Source: Arthrobotrys musiformis (Eukaryota; Ascomycota; Orbiliomycetes; Orbiliales; Orbiliaceae). Taken from it: 64,000 nucleotides of DNA. Where the stretch lies: positions 2,170,001-2,234,000 of the forward strand of contig JAVHJL010000008.1 of NCBI GenBank assembly GCA_036971715.1, written 5' to 3'. A program made the translations under genes and the position numbers. The notes under the pieces are model-generated. The model saw nothing but the letters and a program-made list of their open reading frames with translations. It did not search any database and had not been told where the DNA came from. Shown in pieces: positions 11,609 through 22,748 of the stretch (its first letter is position 1; every line of letters begins with the position of its first letter).

Positions 11609-12855
11609 ATGCAAAAGCTCCTCCTCCTCGCGGCGCTTGCGCCTCTCATCCAGGCCTGCTCAAATCCCGACACCAACTCCTGCGCCAGCTTCATAAAATC
11701 CCAATCCGCAACCGCATCAGCCTACTGCGCAACCTTCACAAAATCCACCGTCACCGCGACGACAGGTCTCCCATCATGGGCTACCAACTGTGAGAACAAG
11801 CCCAGCGCGATCTCGAAGGAGTGTTCGTGTTACTACACCGGTGCTTCCAGCCCCACCACTACCACGACTTTGAAGACTACGACTAAGGCGACTACTACCA
11901 CTACGGCTGGTAGCGGGACTGCGCCGACGGGGTTGACGAAGAGCTTGCCGGCGAGTCAGGGGTCTGTAGCTACTAATGCCCCGATCTTGGTTTCTTCGTT
12001 CTTCGATGGTGGGATGAAGAAGTATGATCGTAGTCGTAAGTATCTCGCCACTGTTTAATACATATATAAACTATATCAATTACTAAGTGGCTGGGGGAAT
12101 ATAGCAAAGGTCTGCGCCGAACAAGATGAGACTGGAGAAAGCGAGGCGATGTTCATTTTGGAAGCTGGAGCTACCCTTCAGAATGTTATTATCGGACCCA
12201 ATCAGGCTGAGGGTGTTCACTGCAGAGGTACTTGGTATGTATACCGCTCTACTCGAGTTCTGAACCTTTGTAGGGGATGTTAACGGGGAATTTAGCACTT
12301 TGAATAACGTCTGGTGGGAGGATGTTTGCGAGGATGCTATCACGTAAGTTCCATCCTCCTTCTTTGCGCATCGACAATTGAGTGTCTAACAGCAATCACA
12401 GAATCAAACAATCCTCCGGAACCTCCTACATCAACGGCGGCGGTGCCTTCCACGCATCCGATAAGATTGTTCAGGTTAGTCTATCTCTCCCCCCTCTAAT
12501 ACGGAAACCCCACGCTAAGTCTTAAAAATGGTAGTTCAACGGCCGCGGCACAATCTCAATCAAAAACTTCTACGCAAACGACTACGGCAAAATCGTCCGC
12601 TCCTGCGGAAACTGCAGCGGCAATGGCGGACCCCGTAACATCATCATCGACAATGTCGTCGCCGTCTCCGGTGGTGTCTTGTGCGGTATCAATACCAACT
12701 ACGGCGATACCTGCAAGATTTCCAATTCTTGCCAGAACTCTGGGAAGTACTGCGATAGGTATACTGGTAATTCCAGTGGTGCTGAGCCCACCAAGATTGG
12801 AAGCGGGCCGGACGGGACTTATTGTACTACTTCGAATGTTAGCACTAGTTGCTAA
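11609..12855 (+). CDS. secreted pectate lyase, polysaccharide lyase family 3
   Basis: Five exons: 11609-12035, 12105-12234, 12296-12343, 12402-12474, 12535-12855, giving 332 aa. Residues 1-16 are a signal peptide. A Cys-containing N-terminal module (about 17-75) and a Thr-rich linker precede the catalytic PL3 domain (about 110-332). Diagnostic PL3 stretches are ILEAGATLQNVIIG, EGVHC followed by CTLNNVWWEDVCEDA, and the Cys-rich end NSCQNSGKYC. PL3 enzymes cleave de-esterified pectin by calcium-dependent beta-elimination at high pH, outside the cell. The splice junctions rebuild the conserved HC-x-G-x-C-T-L block exactly, which supports intron 2 using the second GT (12235). The N-terminal Cys module plus Thr linker resembles the layout of enzymes with a binding module, but I do not recognise that module. 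Confidence 0.93.
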
Positions 12856-13269
12856 AGACCCGGAGTATTTGATGGGAACCTGGGGGAGGATCAGGGCTGC
12901 TGGGGCGGCCATGTGAATATTTAGAGTTTTTCGTGTGATTGTATATATCATTTGCGTTTAAAAATTTGTGGAACAGAATTGAGTTTTTCCAGGTTCAGAA
13001 ATATGCTCAAATTGTGGAACGGCTACTTGTTCTGCAGCTATTCGCTGACGATTCCAGCCGGATATTCTCACACCGCTGCAGTGACGACGCTCCCACGAGA
13101 ATTCGGAGAGAAATAATGTTTGTATTATGAACAAATGATGTAGAATTGCGTATTCCAGACTCGCTAATAGAAGTACTTTTACGGGCCTATTCGGCCAGAT
13201 TCGTGACAATATTAGAAGAAAAAACAAAAGATTCTATCAGACAAACGTGGGCCAATGCGATGTTGCCAA
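12856..13269. other. convergent intergenic spacer
   Basis: A 414-base gap between the 3' ends of the pectate lyase and the acireductone dioxygenase. It must hold both terminator regions. No gene is seen. Confidence 0.7.
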
Positions 13270-13924
13270 CTAAACCTTCAAGAGAGTATTGACATACTCC
13301 TGTCTGTAGGGGTTTTCGTCGACTTCAGCGCTGCGGTTGAGGGCCGTCCACTTAGGCTGTTGGGGAGGTTAGCTAGAATTCGATCATAATGGTAGTAGGG
13401 ATTGGCTTACTTCGTCCTTGAACAAGCGCATCGCCTTGATATACTATTGCCATTCGTAGTCAGTACGAGCCTCCGAGGATAGAGAGTGAGATTGATTGAA
13501 GTCATACGTTCTTCTCATCGGTGGTGAAGCGATGATAGATACCAGGAGGCAAGACAATGAAGTCTCCGGCCTCCATAGCAACACGAACCCATCGTTCGTC
13601 CTCGGCGCCGGGCTTTCCGCTCCTGACGTCGAAATAACCGCTTCCCTCAAGGATATACCTGATCTCTTCATCCTCGTGGAGGTGTTCAGCGAAGAACATC
13701 TTGACCTTGGATTCATAGATCTCGCCCATGGCTTCAGGCGAAACGGTGATGACGTCGCGGTTCTTGTAGTTTCGCTCCTTGGCGATGGTATCGACTTGTT
13801 CGCCGGATGAATAGAAACCGGAGATGACAGCGAGATCATCGAGGAGAGTGTCCGGGAGAGGATCGGACGACTCGTGGGGGAGGCGTTGGTCGCCGGGGAG
13901 GGAGTCGTAGTAGTAGACCTTCAT
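13270..13924 (-). CDS. ADI1: acireductone dioxygenase (methionine salvage)
   Basis: Three exons: 13924-13508, 13443-13411, 13356-13270, giving 178 aa, the usual length of the ARD family. The cupin metal-binding residues are all visible: H81-x-H83-x-x-x-E87 in EHLHEDEEIRY and H131 in GIYHRF. The enzyme oxidises the acireductone intermediate to the 2-keto acid precursor of methionine plus formate with Fe(II) bound. The Ni form gives an off-pathway product with CO. The protein is cytosolic or nuclear. The C-terminal exons (RQEYVNTLLKV at the end) match the family tail, so the splicing is secure. Nothing is odd except a hexanucleotide microsatellite in the promoter. Confidence 0.95.
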
Positions 13925-14047
13925 TTTGGATTCGGGTTAACTTGAAGAGTCTCGAAGCCTGGTTTGATGGGTATTCTGATGCGATTGTAGACGGATCGAT
14001 TGGTATTCGAGGTTCTAAACCGGTGTGGTTTCGAGCTACATGGAAGC

Positions 14048-14077
14048 GATGAGGATGAGGATGAGGATGAGGATGAG
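14048..14077 (+). repeat. GATGAG hexanucleotide microsatellite (5 copies)
   Basis: Five perfect copies of GATGAG, 124-153 bases upstream of the ADI1 start codon. Confidence 0.9.
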
Positions 14078-14420
14078 GGGCGATGGATGGTGGGGCCTTT
14101 TATGCGATGCGAGTCAGTGCAGCGGCGTTGACGGAATCGCGCGATTTTCGTTGTGCAAGGTTGATTGCAACATTTGGCCGAGGTGGCTTACGTAAGGCGA
14201 AACCGCCGTTTGCTCGTTTGCTGCGACGTCTACGGCCAATCCTTGTGCAACGTGATGTGAATTATTTACATTGCCAGAATAGGAAGTACCATTTCCTGAT
14301 GTGGAAATGCACCATAGCCGTCTTCTAGTCGACTAGGCTGCTATCAATTGGTGTTTATCAGGATTTTATCGACCTATATTATACACTTCCACAAACAAGG
14401 TAAGACGGGTACGGGTTCGC

Positions 14421-14440
14421 CCAGCTCTAGTATACGAGAC
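14421..14440 (+). repeat. dispersed short repeat, right-end fragment
   Basis: CCAGCTCTAGTATACGAGAC matches 43315-43334 with one mismatch. It lies about 40 bases before the F-box start codon. Confidence 0.6.
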
Positions 14441-14481
14441 ACGATACAGGGCCAGCGCCGGCACCGCCCATCCACTATAAA

Positions 14482-15626
14482 ATGAACGAGCAACCCGAAT
14501 CGCCGACCCGGACCACCATGCTAAGTCTCCCTAATGAGATATTGCTCATGATCTTCGATGAGGTCGCGGAGCCCTCTAGCTGGATTCCGGGTCTGGTGCG
14601 ACGCTACAATCCCGAAATCCGTATTGATATGGTCTGTTCGTTGCTCTCGGTCGTTTTGACCTGCCGACGCTTCCGGTACCTGGCTCTGCCTTTGCTATGT
14701 CGGTATTGTTGCCTCCAGTATTACCGAGAAGACAGCAAAGATTTCTACCAGTGGGTGCCGACTATCCGCAAGTCTACGCTTGAGGACAAATATGCCCTTT
14801 TTCAGCGATACGGTCCGATGGTGCAGTAAGCATGAATCCCCACCCATGCTCTTTTAACATTTTATATCCTTAGTTTTATCTGGATCAAGGCTAACCCATC
14901 CTTCGATCTATCTTTCTTGTTGATATATATAGAGGTTTCTCCCTTGAGGAAGTTTCGCCGGTGTATAATCACCATCATGTGATCAGAAGCGACTGGCAGG
15001 AGACGCCCACGAAATTACCCCCGTTCCTCAACTCCCTTTTTCCGCAGTTTAACAATCTGAAGGAAGCAAGGCTTCATCTAACGGGGCAGGAACGTTCAGT
15101 CGCTCAAATAGAAACTTTTGTGGAAGTGGTCTATAATATCCTCACAGAATGCCAATCTCTGAAGTCACTCGGTCTTCGGGTATTCGCTGAAGCAAAGCTT
15201 TGCAATGAAGTCAAACGCAAGAAGAAATTTCATCCAAATCCCTATTACTCCAACCCCGCAAACCTTACGAAACTCCGTCTCGACCTCGACGATTTTTGGT
15301 GTTACGAGCTGGGTGACTTGGATGGGGACCTGGATGGGGACCTGGATGGGGACCAGTTGGGCTATCCTGTCCTTGAATTATTCTGCGACGTTATTTGGCC
15401 ATTTGCAAGGACCGTCAATATTTTTGACTTCAGATATTCTGCAGCGGGGTACCATGCTGAACGACGGAGTCGAGAGCTAAACTACCCGAATTATCGGCCT
15501 TTGAGGAAGTACGAACTACCGCAGCTCGAGAAAATATCAATAAAGAGCTGCGGAGTTGACATAAGGGTGATCATGGATGGGTTTTTTGCCTACGATGAAT
15601 CGCGGGTTAAAAGATACATTGCATAA
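14482..15626 (+). CDS. F-box protein
   Basis: Two exons, 14482-14825 and 14933-15626, giving 345 aa. An F-box motif starts at residue 13 (MLSLPNEILLMIFDEV) and runs to about residue 60 with the typical LTCRRFRYLALPLL end. F-box proteins link substrates to SCF ubiquitin ligases through Skp1. The rest has leucine-rich-like helices (LKEARLHLTG, LTKLRLDLDDF, LPQLEKISIKSCG) as in many fungal F-box proteins with irregular LRRs. A 12-bp coding minisatellite produces a GDLDGDLDGDLDGD acidic run near residues 240-253. The target is unknown. These genes are often numerous and fast-evolving in fungi. Confidence 0.8.
15315..15353 (+). repeat. 12-bp coding minisatellite (DLDG repeat)
   Basis: Three tandem units of GAC-[TC]TG-GAT-GGG plus a partial GAC, in frame inside the F-box gene. 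Copies two and three are identical, which suggests recent expansion. Confidence 0.9.
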
Positions 15627-15700
15627 GAAATATTAAGCTGTTTCCGGGACCTCGCACCTGCCAATCAGTTTAAGCCGGCTGGTTTTTACTATATCTCTCT

Positions 15701-17685
15701 TCAGAACCCCCCTCTATCCGCTTCAACCACAGGTGCACCAAGAAGCTCAATCCGAACCCGTTTACCGGGTTTATCCCCTTCAAGTTCGACTGTGTATTCT
15801 CTCGTTTCGTCGCTAGCATGTTCCGGTACACTTTGCCCTCCCACGGGCACATCAGGTCTTTTCCTCCACCTTTTCCGAAGCAAAAATCCAGATCCAAGGA
15901 TCAATAAACCGCCAAGGGCAGAACCCACAGCTATTCCAATTTTTCTACTGTTTATCTTCGGACTAGAGTCTTGATTTCGAGGCCTTTCCATTGGCGGTGG
16001 TCCCGTTCCTACTATCCGGTTCTCCCTGGTCGTGGCGTCGATACTTATCAAGTTTTGGGATGTGCTGTCGGGTACTGAGGTCGCAATGCTCAGTTGACTG
16101 TTGTCCAGATTGTAGAGCAAATATGCACTCCTGCATTTGATTAGAATTTTATTTCTTTAGACAATTTATTTTATATATAACTTACCGAAAAAATGATAAC
16201 CCCAAGACAATGCCAACGCCCTTCATCCCAACTTCTGCAAATTTATCGGGCCCATTATGGACGGCGATGTAACACCTTCCATCACCGAGCTTGTACGTTA
16301 GTTGCTCAACTGTGACTTTTATCCTAACCTCTAATTCGCCGTCGGAGAAATCGAATTGTATGGAATGGTTTGTGGAAGGGAACGTCGACTCGCAGAGGGT
16401 TATATATTTATTTGTTGATTTCTCGTATGTGTATGATGAGTCTGTTAGTGCCGCGAGGATGGTTGTGTGCAAGGCCGAGTCGTTTATTATGTATATCCCG
16501 CTACACGAGTTATAATGTTAAGTTCTGCACTCCCACCCTCATAACCTAGGTAGGTAGTTTTCAAAGAGTCGACATACTCTAACGTGGGATCCAACCCCAT
16601 CTTCCCAACTTTGATAATCATGTCATTTACATCAACCCTCCCCCCCCCTCTCTCCTTTTCAATCACCAACTCCACCCTTGCCGCCTCGATAACCCCTCCA
16701 TCGCCCATACGAACCGGCACCATCCCGCCGTAAAACTTTGCAGTATCTACAAGTCCGAAGCTTATGCCCCCAGGGTTTCCGATTGACTTTCGGTTGGGAT
16801 TTACGTATATCCCGATAACAAAGTCTTCTATCGAGCCTTCACTCCGGACTTGATTGGGGGTGGATACCAGTGTGAAGTTCGGTACCGCCGGCGGGAGCGG
16901 GGGGAGGATGCCGAGGCCGAATGTCGGTGGGAATGACGGAGAAGTTGCAAAGATTAATTCCGCTAGGAAGCTGGGGCCGTTTAGTGTTATTGTTGCCGAG
17001 CCCAGGGCCCCTGTGATCTGGTTTTTATAGGGTTAATTGACTGTCTTTACCTATGTACCCGTAAACGGGGGTATTGGAATCGGCAAATTGAATATTGGAC
17101 TCACGTAGCGCCCGCCGCTATAATTGATCGTAAAAGGATCTGAAACGAGGCTCCAGCTCTCAGACCTTGAGGTATTAACTATATCGAAAAACCTTTAGCA
17201 TTTTCCTTATCCTACTAGCCGTTCGGATGTGCAATATATCGAATCTTACAATACCCACTCCACCTCCCATTCATACAAAAATACATGTTCACAGGATCAC
17301 TGCAAAACTCCGAAACTGGTTCATCAAGCGTGGGAATCCATGTCAGCGCCGAAAATGACACCGCGAGAGAAACTTTCTGGGGTGGCTCCCCTATGTCGAT
17401 ATTCACAAATAAAGAGCTGGGAGGCACTTCGCCCTCAACGGGAGCTGCTGCTGGAATCTATCATAGAATTAACAGCCCATACTCGCACAATAGTTGGTGG
17501 CATGACAACTGTTATTTTTGTTTATAGAGGTAACTTACGAAGGCGAGAGGTTGCACAAAGCCTGGTCGAGGACTTGGTATTGGGACTGTGCTCAAGTCGG
17601 CAATAATACTAGGGAGCAGTTGAGGATCTGGCAGGCACCAAAATGTTGGTATCAAGACACTGAGGATCAAAACTCGCCAATGCAT
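15701..17685 (-). pseudogene. membrane-anchored aspartic-protease-like protein, frameshifted and lacking the first catalytic Asp
   Basis: Six exons can be read: 17685-17539, 17457-17250, 17178-17105, 17018-16584, 16500-16186, 16130-15701. All junctions agree in phase except for one base. Exon 4 changes frame at the A4 run at 16984-16981, one base too long for the frame on either side. The product would be about 535 aa: a signal peptide (MHWRVLILSVLIPTFWC), an A1 pepsin-like ectodomain opening LFVNIDIGEPPQKVSL, a C-terminal TM (GIAVGSALGGLLILGSGFLL) and a basic cytosolic tail. The first active-site motif D-T/S-G is replaced by SFS in AVSFSALTW. The second site may survive as LDPTG. Proteolysis is therefore unlikely even without the frameshift. 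It is either a decaying yapsin-like gene or a non-catalytic surface protein with a sequencing error. Confidence 0.65.
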
Positions 17686-18991
17686 ATTTATTCGCAGTTT
17701 TCTCGGCTGTAACTATTTTAGTAGCTCAGTAGCTATATCGGGGTTGTAATTGTTGAAGCGTCGTGGAACAAAAGCCTGAGCTGAGGGCTAGTGTCGTGGG
17801 GCTAATAATTATGTATATATATGCCATCAATGCCTTCCTGGGCTTCGAGAATTCGGCTCCAGATAATGAGCCGTTAAATTCGCCCAAATCAGATATGTGT
17901 TACACCATTAAAGGGGGAACTTAGCCTCAGCGTTGATAGACTCGTGATATGCGGATATATTGATATGAATATAGAGAGGCTTATTGTATTGTGTAACCCC
18001 CTTGCTAAGATTACGGTGCTATCATGCATAGGTAGCTAGGTTTTAGAAGCACATATATAAGTCTACATGGATCTCGATTTACTCGAACACAACCATCGTA
18101 TTCATTGTCTTTCTGAAGGTGAATCGAGGCTGGTCTCGTATTCGGACGTTACAAAGGGTTATCTATCGGGGCCGTCTTTAAGTTCTCGGCCGGCTATATA
18201 AGATATCGATTGAGGATCCTAGGAGGGTATGGTTGCTACTGCAGACACAGTAGCATCTGGTTTACGAGATAAGTATGGTTAGTGTATAGGTCAATTGTGG
18301 CATAGCTATATTGTCCAACCTCCAAATCCTTTGAGATTACAGGAAATTGAAGTTTCTCAAGGCCTTATTCTTGTCATATTCACTCTTACATGGCCGGTCG
18401 ACCCGGCTAGTCCTCGTAATCCCAACTCAATCTTTGTTGGATTTTGAAATGAGAGATTTTCCCAACGTGAAATTGACTCTGGAGATTGCTCGTAATTGAG
18501 TATACAAAACTCTAACATTGCGAGAAAAAATTTAAAACGTGGGTAACATATATCGTGGCATATCACCTTCTAAAACGGGCACGTTACACCACAACCGCCT
18601 CACATGTGGAGGAAAGAATGTGGTAGAAAGTTAAAACAGGGGTATTTTGAGGGTCAAAATGGTAACGTGACGCTACAACATATAATTATGTATACATCGA
18701 CACGCCCTCCGTTTGACTTGTATTAATTTATTTTATATTTTGATAGTTGCATGGGGTTAGCTTTTATAACGGGCAGAATTAACACTGATTATGGCACTTC
18801 AGCGTTAGTCTAGGGTCCTCTTTCAACTAGAAGCGGAACGAATAAGTTTTGATCACAGATCTCAAAATATCTCAAGTTGCATTATGAAGATGAAGAGACT
18901 ACCACCCAATCTCACTAAATACATTCTGGCGTATCATATACCACCTAATTATTATTAACAAGCATACTTTTTTCACTATCAAAATGGTCGT
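17686..18991. other. intergenic, no gene seen
   Basis: 1.3 kb of AT-rich DNA between the protease-like gene and the 3' end of the dioxygenase. No coding exon or repeat is recognised. Confidence 0.6.
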
Positions 18992-20444
18992 TTAAGCCTC
19001 AACTGGAGGCTCATATGGAGCCTCTGCCTGTGGTGTGATTCTAGCCAAGTGTCTTCGGTGACCATCGAACCAGTCGAGGATGGCGGAGTGGAATGTTACA
19101 CTACCCAAGGGTTAGCGCGTGATTTATTTATGCAAGTTCGGAGGTTCTGAAACTTACCGGTTGTCCCAGACGACGACGGTACCCGGTGCCCACTTGACTC
19201 TAGCCTGGAAATCTTGTCCTAGAGCCGTGTGGTCGTATAGAAATTTCAGGAGGTGGTCGGACTCTTCCTTCTTGAAGCCGACGATATAGCGTGTGACTGC
19301 AAACCAGTTGTTAATACCATCCAATAAAACCGTGTTGACAAAAGGTGGAAAAGAGACATACACTGTGGGTTCACAAACAAGGCCTTCTCCTTTGTAACAG
19401 GATGCTCCCTAACAATTGGGTGCACACTGGTGACTGGCTCTCTCCTCACAATCCCACCGCGGGTTAAGCTAGCAGTAGCTTGCTCATGTGCGGAGTGTAC
19501 GGCCTTCAAGCCGTGCAATCGCTTTCTGAACTCGGGGCTGAGGCGGTTATAAGCCTCAGCTTGGTTTGCGAAAAGGGTGTCGCCACCAGTTGGTGGACCG
19601 TCGAGGAGGTAGAGGAAAGTGGTTCCAGGGGGTTGCTTTTCGTATGTGACGTCTGAGTGCCATGTTAGCGAGTTGGAGTGCTCTCTGAGAAAGTCTTGAG
19701 CGGATGTGTCGTCGACGGAGCGGTGGACGAGGTGGACTTCCGGGTCTGGTTCGTATAATGTTAGACTTTATTCGGGATCAACGCGCTTAAAAAGACGAGA
19801 GTAAGAGACTTACGTCCGGCTGGGCCACCCGATGTTGGGTGAATGTGGTGACGGCCAAAGTAGCCACCGAAGTCCAGAGCCTGCTGGATTGGGAGGTCTG
19901 CGAAGTCCTGGTTTCGGAAGGCTATACAATACGATATTAGCATTTGCAGCCCTGATATTAAGGAATCTTCTCAAATTATTCTTACCTACAACCTTCTTTT
20001 GTGCAACAAAGAGGGCGAGTTCGTCCTTGCCAGCGTCGTTTAGCTGACTCAGTTGGATTCCCTCAACTTCAGCTCCGATATTGCTGGTAAGGTCGGTAAC
20101 CGTGGCACCCTTGAGGAGATTTGGGAATGTTGGGTCTGCATCCTTTCCATGGTCATAATGCTCGAATGGAGTCAAGGGTGCGTATCTGCAATAAAATATT
20201 TGGTTAGTAAGTGGTTATATGTTTGTATAGACACATTGATTGTAACTTACTTAACATCTGGATTCCATGTTGGGAGGTAGTTTGGATATTTTGGTGGTGG
20301 GGCTGTATCCTTCTGAGCAATCTCTTTCTCGTAGGATCTTGGACCGTTATCATAAGCTTCCTTGTAGACGGTCGGTCCGGATCCTGGGGGCAGGTTCACA
20401 AGAACCTTCTCTTGTTCATTCTGGATTGGTGCTGCTGGGGCCAT
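18992..20444 (-). CDS. TauD/TfdA-family Fe(II)/2-oxoglutarate dioxygenase, probably sulfonate (taurine) dioxygenase, Jlp1-like
   Basis: Six exons: 20444-20251, 20185-19986, 19921-19814, 19745-19362, 19296-19158, 19100-18992, giving 377 aa in a single frame. The facial-triad residues are seen: H197-x-D199 in LTWHSDVTYEK and H346 in VTFHSAILDW. The 2-oxoglutarate-binding arginines follow in GHRRHLARITP. GGYFGRHHIHPTSG and DGPPTGGDTLFANQ are family blocks. Such enzymes hydroxylate the carbon next to a sulfonate and release sulfite as a sulfur source. S. cerevisiae Jlp1 is the reference fungal member. The substrate is inferred. The gene is divergent from a Dal5-family transporter 2.3 kb away, which fits uptake plus use of the same compounds. 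Confidence 0.9.
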
Positions 20445-21572
20445 TGTGATAAAAATATAGTAATCACTTCAATTCCAAACAAGTGTACTGCAAGTTGATA
20501 CTTTTGAAATAGTTCAAAGATAAGATTAGATGGGCAGAGAAGCAGTATTTACGAGAAACCCTCAATCCGGTTTTTTCTTTAGAGCTATTGGAGCATACAA
20601 AGTGGATTCTAACAGCGTCATATGCGGGGGAATTTATCCTCCCATTGAAACAGCTAAGGAACGATATCGGCCTATCTGATTACCAAAGAATTATCAGCAG
20701 ATACCAGATATCGGCGAGCAATATGTCTAAGCAAGACCATAGATGCCGACATATCCGTTCAATTGTGCCGCTTTTTGCCAATTCTGATCGATTTGATCAG
20801 TAAATTATATATAACATGACCTTATTCTCGCGGGATAGAACCCCATCTGGCCTAAGTCGAGGAAACAGAAAGTCGACCGGTCATGGATTCCGGTAACAGA
20901 TATAGAGTTATAAGATTGCCGAGACTCGTTGCCCCGCAAATGAGAGTGTGCACTTACGTACATTGCGTGATTCCAAGATATTCTTTGTCTATCGTGGCTC
21001 ATGCACTTCGAAAACGTGGTTTGGACCGTTGGAGTCCAGACGTCGAGACGGGGTGAATTCACAAAGTGACAGCTGACAGTTGGTGGAACTTGCAGCGTGC
21101 GCTAGTACCTCAGACCCAGGTTCTGTGTAGTTATCGGGTAATATAGGAGTGTGAACTGGAGTAGACTGTGACATGGGCCCGGCCGCTTATCGATAACACT
21201 ATCATTATCAGGTTCCATCTTGGTAGGAACAGTGGGTTACAATTGGATCGATTAGGTCAACTGTTAACTGCAACTGGAGATGTCCGGTTCCAAAGTGGAT
21301 ATATCGACGCGTTGGAACTGTCGTACTACCACGGCTGCCCAATCAGAGGGCAAGGACAGGGGATCTCACACCATTTCCAAGTATTATTCCTCATTGTACC
21401 GCCGGCCAGCCACTTGCTGCAAAAAACTCTTCCAATCGCCGTTCACCGCATTCAAATCCGTCCCTTTGCGCGGCTAAGGGTCTAAAACAGAACTATCGCG
21501 ACGCAACACAAAAACCCTGTTGGAATTGCCCCACCCTTGATGTCTGGCGCAAAGTCAAAGGCAGATTGCGTG

Positions 21573-21582
21573 ATGACATCCA
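21573..21582 (+). promoter_or_regulatory. candidate CYS3/MetR-like half-matching site
   Basis: ATGACATCCA matches ATGRYRYCAT at 8 of 10 positions. Such matches arise by chance, so it is worth noting only because of the sulfur-related neighbours. Confidence 0.2.
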
Positions 21583-22178
21583 CTTTTTTTGCGAGGGCGC
21601 TGGTGGTTTTTGCACCAAAAGGCTTCTGGGATGTTTGTTTCTGATGCCTTGGAAGGCTTATCTAACGCTTATGATACTTGGTAAAAGCCAATTGAATATC
21701 GAGACTTTCAATTGCTGGTGGAGTAACTAATAATCAGCGCTTTTTGGGCTATACTAAGTCTAATCGTGCCCAATTGGTACGGGTCCCATTCCGTCGGTTG
21801 GTCTAATGCATGGGCACCACGAAGCACCCCCATCGCTCCCGGAACCCTAACTTCAGCTTCAGTTCAAGTTGGATGGCGGTTTAAGTTTACTCCTGATCGA
21901 GACGCTTTGACCATGAATTCAGTACGTAAGTTCATGAATTCAACAAAACACATATGAAAACTGATGCGCGATGCATCATGCGATTGGGAATCGAGATTAT
22001 ATCATCTCTACAGCAATGATATACTGAGGAGCTGAGTATTCTCCAGCGCAATTGTTGTTCTCGACCGCTGTGGCGTATGCGCGGGCAACATTGAATGTAC
22101 GTCTACTCCGAACTGAATCAAACCTTAACATTATGAATACCGATCATTCCTCGGGATTGAAGAATGGCCACCCATAAA

Positions 22179-22188
22179 ATGATATCCA
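22179..22188 (+). promoter_or_regulatory. candidate CYS3/MetR-like half-matching site
   Basis: ATGATATCCA matches ATGRYRYCAT at 8 of 10 positions, in the same spacer as the site at 21573 and with the same caveat. Confidence 0.2.
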
Positions 22189-22748
22189 ACAAGGTCGAAG
22201 AAATGTCGACATCGGATGGCTGAAAGACGAAAAGTGGGGGCACCACGCGTTCTGGAAAAACCTTCACGGAGAACCACCAGGTTTACGGTAACTCGGTCAC
22301 GGAGAAAGAAAAAAAGACCTGACTCGCCTATTACACTTCGTCCGATTCGCTTCTGGAGACCAATATGCAACCCATGCTCCAGGCCCAGAATCCTGGGAAT
22401 GCCGCCTGCATCGTGGCAAAATCAAGCTTCCGAGACTACTGGAAATTTTTCACCTGCATGCACAAGAAAAATCTTATCGATATTCTAGGCGATGGCGAGG
22501 AAAAAAAGAAAACTAGGCCGAGGGGGGTAATTCCCAGCTTTGAATTCGGCTCTACCGTATATCCGGGTCAACGGTAAGGATGATCATGATGATATCTATA
22601 AATTCGGGTCGCCCTTCCTCCAAATAGTGATCCTCGTCGGTGTCGTGCTACCATCTCAACCCAGCTACCTCTCTTCCTCCTCCTCTTTCTCCCCCCCTCC
22701 TCTACTCCCTCCATTGGCCGTATAGAAGACTATCTGGTCATCCTCAAG

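Larger units (their letters stand above)
13925..14481. other. shared promoter region of ADI1 and F-box gene
   Basis: A 557-base divergent spacer. It contains a GATGAG microsatellite (14048-14077) close to ADI1 and a fragment of the dispersed repeat family at 14421-14440 close to the F-box gene. Confidence 0.6.
20445..22748. other. divergent promoter region between dioxygenase and transporter
   Basis: 2.3 kb without a convincing gene. It separates two genes that are likely co-used. Two sequences resemble the Neurospora CYS3 / Aspergillus MetR consensus ATGRYRYCAT at 8 of 10 positions: ATGACATCCA (21573-21582) and ATGATATCCA (22179-22188). A TATA-like CTATAAAT lies near 22597, and a CT-rich tract sits just before the transporter start. 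Confidence 0.5.

Noticed and set aside
16501..16583. Treating the second catalytic site of the protease-like gene as NSCSG in continuous reading
   Set aside because: A phase-2 intron with a CTTAAC branch fits better and gives LDPTG at the expected place.
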